Positions 28,565-37,682 of a DNA stretch of 41,392 nucleotides are shown here, in pieces. A program made the position numbers and the translations under genes. The DNA is from Methanocalculus sp. (GTDB lineage Archaea > Halobacteriota > Methanomicrobia > Methanomicrobiales > Methanocorpusculaceae): assembly GCA_013329165.1 (NCBI GenBank), contig DUKV01000060.1, positions 1 to 41,392 of the forward strand, in the 5' to 3' direction. The notes under the pieces are model-generated. The model worked only from the letters and a program-made list of their open reading frames with translations. It was not told the DNA's origin and searched no databases. Each line of letters begins with the position of its first letter. The first letter of the stretch is position 1.

Positions 28565-31369
28565 ATGAAAGACTTGATTGTTCGTGGAGCACGGGAGCAT
28601 AACCTGAAGGATGTCACCGTCATCCTCCCCCGGGACCAGCTGATCGTCATCACCGGCGTCTCGGGTTCAGGGAAGTCCACGCTTGCCTTTGATACCATCT
28701 ATGCCGAAGGGCAGCGGCGGTACGTCGAATCCCTCTCTGCATATGCCCGCCAGTTCCTTGGCCAGATGAATAAGCCCGATGTCGATGCGATCGAAGGGCT
28801 CTCCCCCGCAATATCGATAGAACAGAAGACCACCTCGAAGAATCCCAGGAGCACCGTCGGGACGGTCACCGAGATCTATGACTATCTCAGGCTCCTCTTC
28901 GCACGGATCGGGGTGCCGCACTGCCCCGAACACGGAACCCGGATCGAGTCCCGATCACCCCAGCAGATCGCCGACACCATCGCAGCACACGGGGACGGGA
29001 TGGTCACCATCCTGGCGCCGGTTGTCAGGCAGAAGAAGGGAACCTATGCAAAGATCATCAAGGATCTCGATTCTGAAGGGTTCTCCCGCGTCAGGGTGGA
29101 TGGGATCATCCAGAGAACCGACGAGGAGATCCCGCTTGAGCGGTATGTGAAGCATGACATCGAGATCGTCATCGATCGGCTCGATCCCGCCGAGACCTCC
29201 CGGCTCGCCGAGGCATGCGAGACCGCCGTGAAGCGATCGGGCGGGCTCGTGATTGCGGCCTTTGAGGACGGATCCGAGGAGACCTACTCTGCCACGATGG
29301 CATGCCCGATCTGCGGCTTCTCGGTTGAGGAGCTCCAGCCCCGGTTCTTCTCATTCAACAGCCCCTTTGGGGCATGCGAGACCTGCAATGGTCTTGGATT
29401 TCAGATGCGGTTTGATCCCGAACTGATCATCCCGGATAAGGATCAGAGCATCGCAGACGGTGCGGTGGCATTGTACCGGAACTTCCTCGACGGGTACCGG
29501 ATGCAGTATCTTGGATCTGTTGCCGAACATGCCGGGTTTACGATCCATACCCCGATCCGTGACCTGACCGAAGAACAGCTCCATACCCTGCTGTACGGAT
29601 CAGACGACCAGATCAGATTCTCCATGAAGATGAAGCGGTGGGATGCCGAATGGTCACATAAAGGTGCCTGGGAAGGGCTGATCCCCCAGTCTGAACGGCT
29701 GTACCGGGAGACGAAATCCGAGTACAGGCGGGAGGAGCTTGAGAAGTTCATGCGGCTCACCCCCTGCCCCTCCTGCGGGGGATTGCGGCTGAAGAAGGAG
29801 GTGCTCGCTGTCAAAATCCACGGATACTCGATAGCGGACGTGACCGACCTTTCGGTCGGAAAAGCACTCGCCTTCTTCACCGATCTCCCCCTCACGCCGA
29901 AGGAGGAGGAGATTGCACGGCAGGTCAAAAAGGAGATCCGATCCCGCCTTCTCTTCCTCGAACGGGTGGGACTATCGTACCTCACCCTCTCACGGAACGC
30001 AGGCACCCTCTCCGGCGGCGAAGCCCAGCGGATCCGGCTTGCCACCCAGATCGGATCAAACCTGATGGGCGTCCTCTATGTGCTGGACGAGCCCTCGATC
30101 GGCCTCCACCAGCGGGATAACCACCGCCTGATCGAGACCTTAAAACACCTCCGCGATCTCGGCAACACCGTCCTCGTCGTCGAGCATGACGAGGATACGA
30201 TCCGGCATGCAGACTGTATCGTGGATATGGGACCGGGGGCGGGGATCCACGGCGGCGATATCATCGCGATCGGATCCCTTGATGATATCATCAATGCAGA
30301 AGACTCCCTCACCGGCCAGTACCTCTCCGGCAGGATCACGATCCCGGTACCGAAAGAACGCAGGCTGAAAGGTCCCTGTATCAGGCTCAATGGATGCACC
30401 GAGCATAACCTGAAGGATATCAACTGCGAGATCCCGATCGGCCTCTTCACCCTCATCACCGGGGTCTCTGGATCCGGCAAATCAACGCTCATCTATGAGA
30501 CCCTGTACCCGGCGCTGATGAACATGATCCACGGATCCCGGAAGGATACCGGCGCCTTTGCATCCCTCACGGCAGATGAGGAGATCGACAAGGTGATTGT
30601 GATCGACCAGAGCCCGATCGGCCGGACACCGCGATCGAATCCCGCCACCTACACAAAAGTCTTTGATGAGATCAGAAAGATCTTCGCCGAGACGAAAGAG
30701 GCGAAGATGCGGGGGTATAAGCCGGGGCGGTTCTCTTTCAATGTGAAAGGGGGGCGGTGCGAGACATGCCAGGGTGACGGTACCATCAAGATCGAGATGC
30801 ACTTCCTCCCCGATGTCTTCGTCGAGTGCGAGGAATGTAAAGGAGAGCGGTATAACCGCGAGACACTGGAGGTCCGGTACCGGGGGAAGACGATCGCGGA
30901 TGTCCTGGCGATGAGTGTCGAGGAGGCACGGAACCTCTTCGAGAACATCCCCGCAATCAGGCAGAAGCTCGATACCCTCTGCCGGGTGGGGCTTGGGTAC
31001 ATCAAGCTCGGGCAGAGCGCCACCACCCTCTCCGGCGGCGAAGCGCAGCGGATCAAGATCACCCGCGAACTCGCAAAGCGGGCAACCGGCATGACCCTCT
31101 ACCTCCTGGATGAGCCGACAACCGGCCTCCATTTCCATGATGTCAGCAAGCTGATCTCGGTGCTCGACGATCTTGTGGAGAAGGGGAACACGGTTGTGGT
31201 GATCGAGCATAACCTCGATGTGATCAAGTCCGCCGACCATATCATCGATCTCGGCCCCGAAGGTGGTGATGGCGGCGGGGAGATCATCGCGGCAGGGACG
31301 CCTGAGGAGATCGCAGGTGTCCCGGAGAGCCATACCGGCCGTTTCCTCAGGCCGCTCCTTGAACCATGA
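28565..31369 (+). CDS. uvrA: Excinuclease ABC subunit A
   Basis: UvrA is the damage-sensing ABC ATPase of bacterial-type nucleotide excision repair. Both Walker A motifs are present (GVSGSGKST at residues 31-39, and again near residue 632), with two ABC signatures (LSGGEAQRI twice), CPICG and CETCNG zinc modules in the first half and [14 protein letters not shown] in the second. The length of 934 residues is normal. It is the first gene of uvrA-uvrC-uvrB, and its stop overlaps the uvrC start as ATGA. The system is common in mesophilic methanogens and is thought to have come from bacteria. Confidence 0.97.
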   Translation: MKDLIVRGAREHNLKDVTVILPRDQLIVITGVSGSGKSTLAFDTIYAEGQRRYVESLSAYARQFLGQMNKPDVDAIEGLSPAISIEQKTTSKNPRSTVGTVTEIYDYLRLLFARIGVPHCPEHGTRIESRSPQQIADTIAAHGDGMVTILAPVVRQKKGTYAKIIKDLDSEGFSRVRVDGIIQRTDEEIPLERYVKHDIEIVIDRLDPAETSRLAEACETAVKRSGGLVIAAFEDGSEETYSATMACPICGFSVEELQPRFFSFNSPFGACETCNGLGFQMRFDPELIIPDKDQSIADGAVALYRNFLDGYRMQYLGSVAEHAGFTIHTPIRDLTEEQLHTLLYGSDDQIRFSMKMKRWDAEWSHKGAWEGLIPQSERLYRETKSEYRREELEKFMRLTPCPSCGGLRLKKEVLAVKIHGYSIADVTDLSVGKALAFFTDLPLTPKEEEIARQVKKEIRSRLLFLERVGLSYLTLSRNAGTLSGGEAQRIRLATQIGSNLMGVLYVLDEPSIGLHQRDNHRLIETLKHLRDLGNTVLVVEHDEDTIRHADCIVDMGPGAGIHGGDIIAIGSLDDIINAEDSLTGQYLSGRITIPVPKERRLKGPCIRLNGCTEHNLKDINCEIPIGLFTLITGVSGSGKSTLIYETLYPALMNMIHGSRKDTGAFASLTADEEIDKVIVIDQSPIGRTPRSNPATYTKVFDEIRKIFAETKEAKMRGYKPGRFSFNVKGGRCETCQGDGTIKIEMHFLPDVFVECEECKGERYNRETLEVRYRGKTIADVLAMSVEEARNLFENIPAIRQKLDTLCRVGLGYIKLGQSATTLSGGEAQRIKITRELAKRATGMTLYLLDEPTTGLHFHDVSKLISVLDDLVEKGNTVVVIEHNLDVIKSADHIIDLGPEGGDGGGEIIAAGTPEEIAGVPESHTGRFLRPLLEP

Positions 31370-32916
31370 TCGATACCACCCATATTCCCGGGGAGCCGGG
31401 TTCATACCTCTTTCTGGATGAATCCGGCACCGTCATCTATGTCGGCAAGGCAAAGAACCTCAGGAAGCGGGTGCAGAGCTATTTTACAAAGAAAGGACTG
31501 GATCCAAAGACCGCGGTGCTGGTTGATGCGATCAGATCAGTTGATTTCATCGCCACAAAGGATGAGACAGAAGCCCTCATTTTAGAGAACACGCTGATCA
31601 AGCGGCACCAGCCGAAGTACAATATCGACCTGAAGGATGCAAAGAGCTATGCCTTCATCCACATCTCCGGGGATCCATTCCCCCGGATCGGGATTGCACG
31701 GAAGGCAGGGGCAGAAGGGAGGTACTTCGGCCCCTTCGTCTCGGCCCGTGAACGGGACCGCCTCCTTGCGATGATGAAGAAGATCTTCGGCCTCCGCTCA
31801 TGCAGGCGACTCCCAAAACGTGCCTGCCTCAGGTACCATATCAATACCTGCCCGGCACCCTGCATCGGAGAGATCTCTGAAGAGGCCTATGCAGAACGGG
31901 TGCGGCAGGCAGAGGAAGTCTTAAAAGGAAGGACAAAGGAGCTGATCCATGAACTGAAGGCCGGGATGGAGCGGCTATCTCACAACTGCGAGTATGAGTC
32001 TGCAATCACCATCCGGGAGACGATCACCGCCCTCGAACATCTTGCAGGACGGAGGATGGCCACCCGGAGATACACAAGCGAAGGGGATGTGATCCAGTAC
32101 CGGATCACCGGCGGCGAGGTCTTCCTCCTCCTCTTCCACCAGAGGAACGGGACACTGCTCGAAAAAGAAGAGTTCCGGTTCGATGAAACGCCCGGTTTCC
32201 TCTCCGAGTTCCTTGTCCAGTACTACAGCGATCACGAGGTGCCGGGGGAGGTGATCATCCCGGAGACGGTGGATGAGGCGATCGCCGGGTACCTGGCAAC
32301 ACTCCGGGGGAAGAGCGTCACCATCACCATCCCGAAGCAGGGGGCAAAACGCGAACTCCTTGATCTTGCTGCAAAGAACGTCGATCTCACCTGGTTCTCA
32401 GGGAGTGAGCGGGTGAAGGCACTGAGACGGGCGCTCCGGCTGGCTGCTGATCCCGAGGTGATCGAGTGTTTTGATATCTCGCATCTCTCCGGTACCGCCG
32501 CTGTCGGAGGGATGGTCAGGTTCGTTAGCGGAAAGCCGGATAAGCGGGGATACCGGCGGTTTTCCCTGAAGCGTGCGGTCGGCGGGGATGATCCCGGATC
32601 GATCCGGGAGGTGGTTTCGCGGCGGTACTCACGGCTGGTTGCAGAAGACGGGGAGATGCCGGATCTGATCGTCATCGACGGCGGAAAAGCACAGCTCTCG
32701 GCCGCATATGCCGAGCTGAAGACACTCGATCTCGATATCCCTGTCATTGCGCTTGCAAAACGGGAGGAGGAGATCTATCTCCCGAAACTCCCCTACCCCC
32801 TCCCGGTGCCTGCTGACGATCCCGCCTCCCTCCTCATCCAGGAGATCCGGGACGAGGCGCACCGGTTCGCCATCAGCTATAACAGGATCAAACGAAGAAA
32901 GAAGGTGATCCCATGA
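31366..32916 (+). CDS. uvrC: Excinuclease ABC subunit C, lacking the C-terminal HhH domain
   Basis: UvrC makes the two cuts around a lesion after UvrB loading. The N-terminal GIY-YIG nuclease (PGSYLFLDESGTVIYVGKAKNLRKR), the central UvrB-binding segment (about residues 195-225), and the RNase H-like nuclease (IECFDISHLSGTAAVGGMV) are complete. The protein stops at 516 residues with FAISYNRIKRRKKVIP, where bacterial proteins of about 600 residues go on to a helix-hairpin-helix pair. So that DNA-binding domain is absent; I do not see it elsewhere in the window. The gene is joined by ATGA overlaps to uvrA and uvrB. Confidence 0.95.
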   Translation: MIDTTHIPGEPGSYLFLDESGTVIYVGKAKNLRKRVQSYFTKKGLDPKTAVLVDAIRSVDFIATKDETEALILENTLIKRHQPKYNIDLKDAKSYAFIHISGDPFPRIGIARKAGAEGRYFGPFVSARERDRLLAMMKKIFGLRSCRRLPKRACLRYHINTCPAPCIGEISEEAYAERVRQAEEVLKGRTKELIHELKAGMERLSHNCEYESAITIRETITALEHLAGRRMATRRYTSEGDVIQYRITGGEVFLLLFHQRNGTLLEKEEFRFDETPGFLSEFLVQYYSDHEVPGEVIIPETVDEAIAGYLATLRGKSVTITIPKQGAKRELLDLAAKNVDLTWFSGSERVKALRRALRLAADPEVIECFDISHLSGTAAVGGMVRFVSGKPDKRGYRRFSLKRAVGGDDPGSIREVVSRRYSRLVAEDGEMPDLIVIDGGKAQLSAAYAELKTLDLDIPVIALAKREEEIYLPKLPYPLPVPADDPASLLIQEIRDEAHRFAISYNRIKRRKKVIP

Positions 32917-34838
32917 ACTTCACCATCCATGCGGACTTCAAACCGGCAGGCTCCCAGCCCGATGCCATCAAAGGCTTAGCCAGCGGTTTTTCCGAGGGGA
33001 TGAGGAAACAGACCCTCCTCGGGGTGACGGGGTCGGGGAAGACCTTCACGATCGCACACCTGATCACCGAACTCCGGATGCCCACCCTCGTCCTTGCGCA
33101 TAACAAGACACTGGCGGCACAGCTCTATAATGAATTTCAGGACTTCTTCCCTGAGAACCGGGTCGAGTACTTCGTCTCCTACTATGACTACTACCAGCCG
33201 GAGTCCTATCTTCCACGGAAAGACCAGTATATCGAGAAAGATGCGGATATCAACCCGAAGATCGAGCAGATGCGCCTCTCCGCAACCGCCTCGCTCCTCT
33301 CACGGAACGACACCATCATCATCTCCTCGGTCTCCTGCATCTACGGCCTCGGCAACCCCGAGCATTTCAGGAACCTCGGGTTTGAACTCCGGTGTGGTGA
33401 GAAGGCACGGCAGCGGGAGATCATCGAGCGGCTGGTTGAGATCCAGTTCGAGCGCAACGACACCGAACTGATGCCGGGGAGGTTCCGGGTGCGGGGCGAT
33501 ACCATCGAGATCATTCCAGGATACTTCAATGATATCATCAGGATCGAGCTCTTCGGTGACACGGTCGACCGGATCTCAGAGATCGAGAAGACGAGCGGGC
33601 GGCGGCTCTCCACGATGGAGTACTTCCATATCTACCCCGCCCGCCATTTCGTCACCCCCGAAGACGAGCGGAAGCGGGCGGTTGCATCAATCCGGGCCGA
33701 ACTGGACGAGGTGCTCCCGACGCTCGGGATGATCGAGGCGCACCGGCTGCGGCAGCGTACCCTCTTTGATATCGAGATGATCGAGGAGACCGGGAGTTGC
33801 AAGGGGATCGAGAACTATTCACGCCATTTTGACGGGAGATCCGCAGGCGAGAAGCCGTACTGCCTCCTCGACTATTTTCCGGGTGATTTCCTGCTGATCA
33901 TCGACGAGAGCCACCAGACCCTGCCGCAGGTGCGGGGGATGTTCAATGGAGATTATGCACGGAAGAAGAACCTGGTCGAGTACGGGTTCCGCCTCCCAAG
34001 CGCCTTTGATAACCGCCCCCTGAAGTTCCATGAATTTGAGGGGTACATGAAGCAGGTCGTCTTCGTCTCTGCAACCCCCGGTAGCTATGAAGCAGAGCAT
34101 GCCGAACAGGTCGTCGAGCAGATCATCAGGCCGACCGGCCTCGTCGATCCGGTGGTGGAGGTCAGGCCGATCGACGGCCAGACCCGGGATCTTGAGAGGG
34201 AGATCCTCCACACCATCGAGCAGGGGGACCGGGTGCTCGTGACCACCCTCACAAAGAAACTGGCCGAGGAGTTCACCGATTATCTCATCGGCAGGGGCAT
34301 AAAGACCCGGTACCTCCATTCCGAGATCGTAACCCTCGAGCGGACCGAGATCATCAGGCAACTCCGGCTTGGCACCTTCGATGTGCTGGTCGGGATCAAC
34401 CTGCTCAGGGAGGGGCTGGATATCCCGGAGGTCGGGTTCGTCGGCATCCTGGATGCAGACAAGGAAGGGTTCCTCAGGAACGAAAAGAGCCTGATCCAGA
34501 CGATCGGGCGGGCTGCGAGGAATGCACACTCCCGTGTCGTCCTCTATGCAGACAGGATGACCGACTCGATAAAGCGGGCGCTTGCCGAGACAGAACGGAG
34601 GCGGAAGCTCCAGATCGCCTTCAATGAAGAGCACGGGATTGTGCCCGAGACGATCAGAAAGCCGATCCGGGAGAAGGAGGTCGAGGGTGTCGAGCTTGCA
34701 GAGATCCCGCAGGACGAGATCCCGAACCTGATCATCCAGCTCGAGTCAGAGATGCGTGCCGCTGCCGAGTCGCTTGATTTTGAGCATGCAATCGAGCTCA
34801 GGGAGCAGATCCGGCAGGCACAAGAGAAGATGAAATGA
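32913..34838 (+). CDS. uvrB: Excinuclease ABC subunit B
   Basis: UvrB is the helicase-like core that verifies damage and recruits UvrC. GVTGSGKT is at residues 37-44, the beta-hairpin FVSYYDYYQPESYLP near residues 89-103, and helicase motifs GINLLREGLDIPEV and QTIGRAARN follow. The C-terminus ends in a UVR segment (IIQLESEMRAAAESLDFEHA) that meets UvrC. The length of 641 residues is typical. It begins on the ATGA that ends uvrC, and its 3' end nearly abuts the convergent PspC gene (5-bp gap). Confidence 0.97.
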   Translation: MNFTIHADFKPAGSQPDAIKGLASGFSEGMRKQTLLGVTGSGKTFTIAHLITELRMPTLVLAHNKTLAAQLYNEFQDFFPENRVEYFVSYYDYYQPESYLPRKDQYIEKDADINPKIEQMRLSATASLLSRNDTIIISSVSCIYGLGNPEHFRNLGFELRCGEKARQREIIERLVEIQFERNDTELMPGRFRVRGDTIEIIPGYFNDIIRIELFGDTVDRISEIEKTSGRRLSTMEYFHIYPARHFVTPEDERKRAVASIRAELDEVLPTLGMIEAHRLRQRTLFDIEMIEETGSCKGIENYSRHFDGRSAGEKPYCLLDYFPGDFLLIIDESHQTLPQVRGMFNGDYARKKNLVEYGFRLPSAFDNRPLKFHEFEGYMKQVVFVSATPGSYEAEHAEQVVEQIIRPTGLVDPVVEVRPIDGQTRDLEREILHTIEQGDRVLVTTLTKKLAEEFTDYLIGRGIKTRYLHSEIVTLERTEIIRQLRLGTFDVLVGINLLREGLDIPEVGFVGILDADKEGFLRNEKSLIQTIGRAARNAHSRVVLYADRMTDSIKRALAETERRRKLQIAFNEEHGIVPETIRKPIREKEVEGVELAEIPQDEIPNLIIQLESEMRAAAESLDFEHAIELREQIRQAQEKMK

Positions 34839-34843
34839 TCCGG

Positions 34844-35071
34844 CTATTCGCCGGTATAGAGATCGCTCTTCTTGTCGCCATCCTCTTCGGGGATGATGAT
34901 CAGGGCGAGGATATACACCAGTATTCCCCCGCCACTGGTAAAGAGCGTGGCAACAGCCCATCCGAGCCGTACCAGAGAGGAGTCCCATCCGAAATATTCT
35001 GCAATCCCGCCACAGACTCCTCCAAGGAGCCGGTTTGTTTTTGACCGTGTCAGACGCTTCTCTTCAGCCAT
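34844..35071 (-). CDS. PspC-domain membrane protein
   Basis: The 75-residue protein has the short PspC domain: a basic start (EEKRLTRSKTNRLLGGVCGG), then IAEYFGWDSSLVRLGWAVATLF and a membrane helix with ILVYILALIIIPEED. PspC domains belong to envelope-stress systems in bacteria, but single-domain archaeal copies have no fixed role. I choose the ATG at 35071, with AGGT about 5 nt upstream; a longer frame upstream is not PspC-like. It is alone on the minus strand opposite uvrB. Confidence 0.87.
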   Translation of the reverse strand: MAEEKRLTRSKTNRLLGGVCGGIAEYFGWDSSLVRLGWAVATLFTSGGGILVYILALIIIPEEDGDKKSDLYTGE

Positions 35072-35156
35072 TGGTACCTGTTTGAGCATACATACAGATG
35101 TACATTGTTTTTCTTCCGGGAAGAGCTCATTACCATCTGAGATCAGATAGATCAGC

Positions 35157-36080
35157 ATGAATACCGAGGAAGAGAACTGCACAATCGACAGACTGCGAGG
35201 TCTCAGAATGGAGATGCCCGAGACATATGCAGAAATGGAGGCAGAAGCAGCATCAAAAGTAACGTCAATACTCTCTGTGTATCCAAAAGCAGAACGGATG
35301 TATGATCTGCTGGTGACCGATGACGAAGTTCGTGCGTACTGGCGGATGACAAATTACTTCACCGTCCGCCAGCTTGGAATGAATGATCATGGAGAGACGC
35401 ACGCAAAGATCGCCACCGCCTCGGCATTAACAATCCTGGATCTCCTTCAAAAAGCCGGTATCCTCCCTGATATCGTCGAAGCGGGTGCAGGGAGTGAAGA
35501 TGATGCCGCACTGGTCGTCCTCTCGGCCATGCTCTGTCATGATTTTGGCAATGCCATCCACCGGGAGGCACACCAGGAGATCTCCATCCCGCTGGCACAT
35601 GCAGTCTTAAGCCGCCTTCTTCCTTCAATCTATCCAAATATCGGAGAGCGAACAGAAATTCTTTCATTTATCCTCTCAGCCATCTACACGCACCATGCCG
35701 AACCACTGCCCCTGACGAAAGAGGCGGCAATGGTATGCATCGGAGATTCTTCGGATATGACAAAAGGACGGGGAAGAATGGCTTTTGATGCAGGGAGTAT
35801 CACCATCCATACCGTCTCGGCACTCTCAATCGAGAGGGTGGATATTGTCTCCGGAAGGGAACGGCCGGTTGAGATACAGATCATGATGTCAAATTCTGCA
35901 GGGATCTACCAGGTGCAGGAGATCCTCGGAAGAAAAGTTGCCGTCGGCCCGCTGAAAGACTATGTGGATGTTATTGCACTTGTTGAGCCTGGCGAGGGGG
36001 AAGAGCGGATTCTTGAAGGCATTACCATACGGAGCGGAAAATGCCTTCCCTTCCGAAGAGAGGATCACCGGAGGGGATAG
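35157..36080 (+). CDS. HD-domain phosphohydrolase
   Basis: This 307-residue protein has an HD metal-dependent phosphohydrolase core: GETHAKIATASA (about residue 79), CHDFGNAIHREAHQ with the HD pair (about 125), and a later THHAEPL. HD proteins hydrolyse nucleotide phosphates; the substrate is not identifiable here. The ATG at 35157 begins with an acidic helix and has no obvious ribosome binding site. The C-terminal third, with VDIVSGRERPVEI, is unfamiliar. It resembles uncharacterised methanogen HD proteins. There is no operon partner. Confidence 0.82.
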   Translation: MNTEEENCTIDRLRGLRMEMPETYAEMEAEAASKVTSILSVYPKAERMYDLLVTDDEVRAYWRMTNYFTVRQLGMNDHGETHAKIATASALTILDLLQKAGILPDIVEAGAGSEDDAALVVLSAMLCHDFGNAIHREAHQEISIPLAHAVLSRLLPSIYPNIGERTEILSFILSAIYTHHAEPLPLTKEAAMVCIGDSSDMTKGRGRMAFDAGSITIHTVSALSIERVDIVSGRERPVEIQIMMSNSAGIYQVQEILGRKVAVGPLKDYVDVIALVEPGEGEERILEGITIRSGKCLPFRREDHRRG

Positions 36081-36181
36081 ATCCCCTCTTCCCGTGCATG
36101 CCCGATATCGATCAGCCGGTACTCATCGGCATCGGGATTCTTAAAGTCATGGAATACACCTCTTGATTTCCCCCTCGACAT
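36065..36181 (-). CDS. Possible 38-residue protein or gene remnant
   Basis: A minus-strand frame from ATG 36181 to TGA 36065 reads MSRGKSRGVFHDFKNPDADE onward and uses the genome's preferred codons. It overlaps the end of the HD gene by 16 bp and has no clear ribosome binding site. It could be a small protein or the tail of a lost gene; I recognise no family. Confidence 0.3.
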   Translation of the reverse strand: MSRGKSRGVFHDFKNPDADEYRLIDIGHAREEGIYPLR

Positions 36182-36211
36182 GATGTGTATGAGGAGGAAT
36201 TTGGTTAGGGG

Positions 36212-36265
36212 TGGTCAAAAACGAATGAGCCGTTCTTTACATACTCTGGTCAAAAAGGAATGAGC
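36212..36265. repeat. Two 19-nt direct repeats, 35 bp apart
   Basis: TGGTCAAAAA-N-GAATGAGC occurs at 36212-36230 and 36247-36265, differing at one base. The copies lie in the gap between the HD gene and the chagasin-like gene. There is no third copy and no spacer regularity of a CRISPR array. Confidence 0.6.
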
Positions 36266-36335
36266 GTATACAGCGGCCTTTATTTTGGGGAAGAATAAGT
36301 GTAAAAGGAAAGATGGGATGGAATCATCCCGATGC

Positions 36336-36761
36336 TTACCCGACTATTACTTCAAGGGTGTATGTCTCGGCAGGCTCGGCGTCCGCTTCCCAGGGGCGGA
36401 TGTATTTCCCATCAAGTGTGTAGGTGCCGGGGGTGGCTGCCTCGATATGCCATACATGCGTGCCGGGGGCTCCTGCGAGTTCGGTATCAGGGGCGATGTA
36501 TTCATCACTTTCCAGCGTCAGGCCTTCAGGAATCGTCATGTCCCAGGAGTACCCGGTCGTCGGATTCTCGACAAGCTTCAGTCTGATCATGTCACCATGG
36601 TTGATTGTATAGGTTTCTCCATTATTTGTATCATCAAACATATGCAGCGATTCCGGCGGTGCCGGGGTTTGCGGCGGTGCTTGTGGCTCTTCGGTCACGC
36701 AACCCGCTGCGAAGAGCATGACTGTGACTATCAGCAGAATAAAAAGACCTTTTCGGATCAT
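36336..36761 (-). CDS. Chagasin-like cysteine-protease inhibitor, lipoprotein
   Basis: The N-terminus is a lipoprotein signal: basic start, hydrophobic LFILLIVTVMLFAAGC with the lipobox cysteine, and then a proline-rich spacer. The mature domain has the chagasin (MEROPS I42) loops NPTTGYSWDM and YIRPWE, and it is about 110 residues long. Chagasins block papain-like cysteine proteases; archaeal copies are thought to protect the cell surface. The ATG at 36761 has GGTGTGA 7 nt upstream. A TTG at 36779 has no site. No cysteine protease gene is nearby. Confidence 0.88.
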   Translation of the reverse strand: MIRKGLFILLIVTVMLFAAGCVTEEPQAPPQTPAPPESLHMFDDTNNGETYTINHGDMIRLKLVENPTTGYSWDMTIPEGLTLESDEYIAPDTELAGAPGTHVWHIEAATPGTYTLDGKYIRPWEADAEPAETYTLEVIVG

Positions 36762-36820
36762 CAGTTCACACCATAACAAAAAATGTCATGGGATGGTATA
36801 ACCTTGCTGGTCGCAATCGG

Positions 36821-37582
36821 CTATTTTTCGGGAACAGAAAGTATCTCAAAGGTGCAGCAGGGATCCCCCGCTGCATAACACTCCAGCTCAACCGCATTCA
36901 TGAGGTGGCCGGTTTGCCGGGAGAAGAGGAGAGAGAGGAGACCCGAATCAAACGAGCAGGCGGGTCTGCCGAGCTGCGGGAGATCGACGCATTCGAAACA
37001 GTCATAGACTGAGAACCTGATCGGATCCAGCCTCAGGTTCTCGATCCTGCCAAGATGGTGCTCTTCCCAGAACCTCGCAAGGTTTGTACAGAATCCTTCC
37101 ATATTTTTTGCAGCAACCGCAGGATAGACGGCTTCACCAACTGTTTCACCGACTCTTCTCAAAAGTGGATCCAGAGAGAGCCCTTCTGTGAGGAGAGAAA
37201 CACGGAAGGTGCGGTAGACGAGTTTATAGAGATGAAACGGATCGACTGCCCCCTCCCGGTACTCGAAAGCATAATTACTGATCTCATCTGCGATCCGATC
37301 TCCGGGTGAGAGTTCGCCGATGAAATGGGATGTTAAGAAGAAGTATTTCTTCCGCTCATCCTCCTCGCCGTGACGGGAGCCCACGATCCCTTCATCGGCA
37401 AGCGAGGAGAGGTGGGCGGAGACGGTTGATTTTGCCCGGCCGGTAGATGAGACGATTGATTCGAAGCTCATCTCCCCGCCTTCAAGCAGCTGGAGGATAC
37501 ACCGCCGTACGGGATTGCGTACAGCCTGCACCCCGGAGGTGGTTCCATAGAGTGAATAATCGGATCGATCTCTGGCCTGCAT
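36821..37582 (-). CDS. MsvR-like V4R-domain redox regulator
   Basis: This 253-residue protein joins an N-terminal ArsR-type winged helix (about residues 15-75, with MSFESIVSSTGRAKSTVSAHLSS) to a V4R domain. The V4R part ends in ECYAAGDPCCTFEI, with further cysteines in DCFECVD and RPACSFD. This matches the layout of MsvR, a methanogen redox-sensing regulator whose V4R cysteines switch DNA binding. The ATG at 37582 is chosen with AGGA about 8 nt upstream; a longer frame upstream begins inside the promoter region. The gene is divergent from msrB, a methionine sulfoxide repair gene, which strengthens the redox reading. Confidence 0.82.
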   Translation of the reverse strand: MQARDRSDYSLYGTTSGVQAVRNPVRRCILQLLEGGEMSFESIVSSTGRAKSTVSAHLSSLADEGIVGSRHGEEDERKKYFFLTSHFIGELSPGDRIADEISNYAFEYREGAVDPFHLYKLVYRTFRVSLLTEGLSLDPLLRRVGETVGEAVYPAVAAKNMEGFCTNLARFWEEHHLGRIENLRLDPIRFSVYDCFECVDLPQLGRPACSFDSGLLSLLFSRQTGHLMNAVELECYAAGDPCCTFEILSVPEK

Positions 37583-37640
37583 GGCAATTCCTATAATATA
37601 AAAGATCCCACACAATGATATATTGTTCGCTTGATTGTGA

Positions 37641-37652
37641 ATGATCGATCAT
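37641..37652. promoter_or_regulatory. 12-bp perfect palindrome between msrB and the V4R gene
   Basis: ATGATCGATCAT is a perfect palindrome in the 100-bp divergent gap, 58 bp from the V4R start and 30 bp from the msrB start. This is where a regulator that controls both genes would bind. It is not identical to the published MsvR box. Confidence 0.5.
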
Positions 37653-37662
37653 CTCAAATACA

Positions 37663-37682
37663 AGAGGAGTTATCTCTCCTCT
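37663..37682 (+). promoter_or_regulatory. Hairpin flush against the msrB start codon
   Basis: AGAGGAG (37663-37669) pairs perfectly with CTCCTCT (37676-37682) around a 6-nt loop, and the ATG is the next base. The only ribosome binding site candidate (GAGGAG) is inside the stem. This would hide the site until the hairpin opens, if translation starts at 37683. Confidence 0.5.

Noticed and set aside
30482..31405. 307-codon minus-strand ORF opposite uvrA
   Set aside because: Antisense to the conserved second ATPase half of uvrA; composition is that of a shadow frame.
33819..34634. 271-codon minus-strand ORF opposite uvrB
   Set aside because: Antisense to helicase motifs of uvrB; no recognisable domain.
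36212..36265. Possible CRISPR array
   Set aside because: Only two copies with a 16-nt gap, no further repeats and no cas genes in the window.
36285..36776. 163-codon plus-strand ORF opposite the chagasin-like gene
   Set aside because: The minus strand has a clear lipoprotein signal and chagasin loops; the plus frame is cysteine-rich noise.
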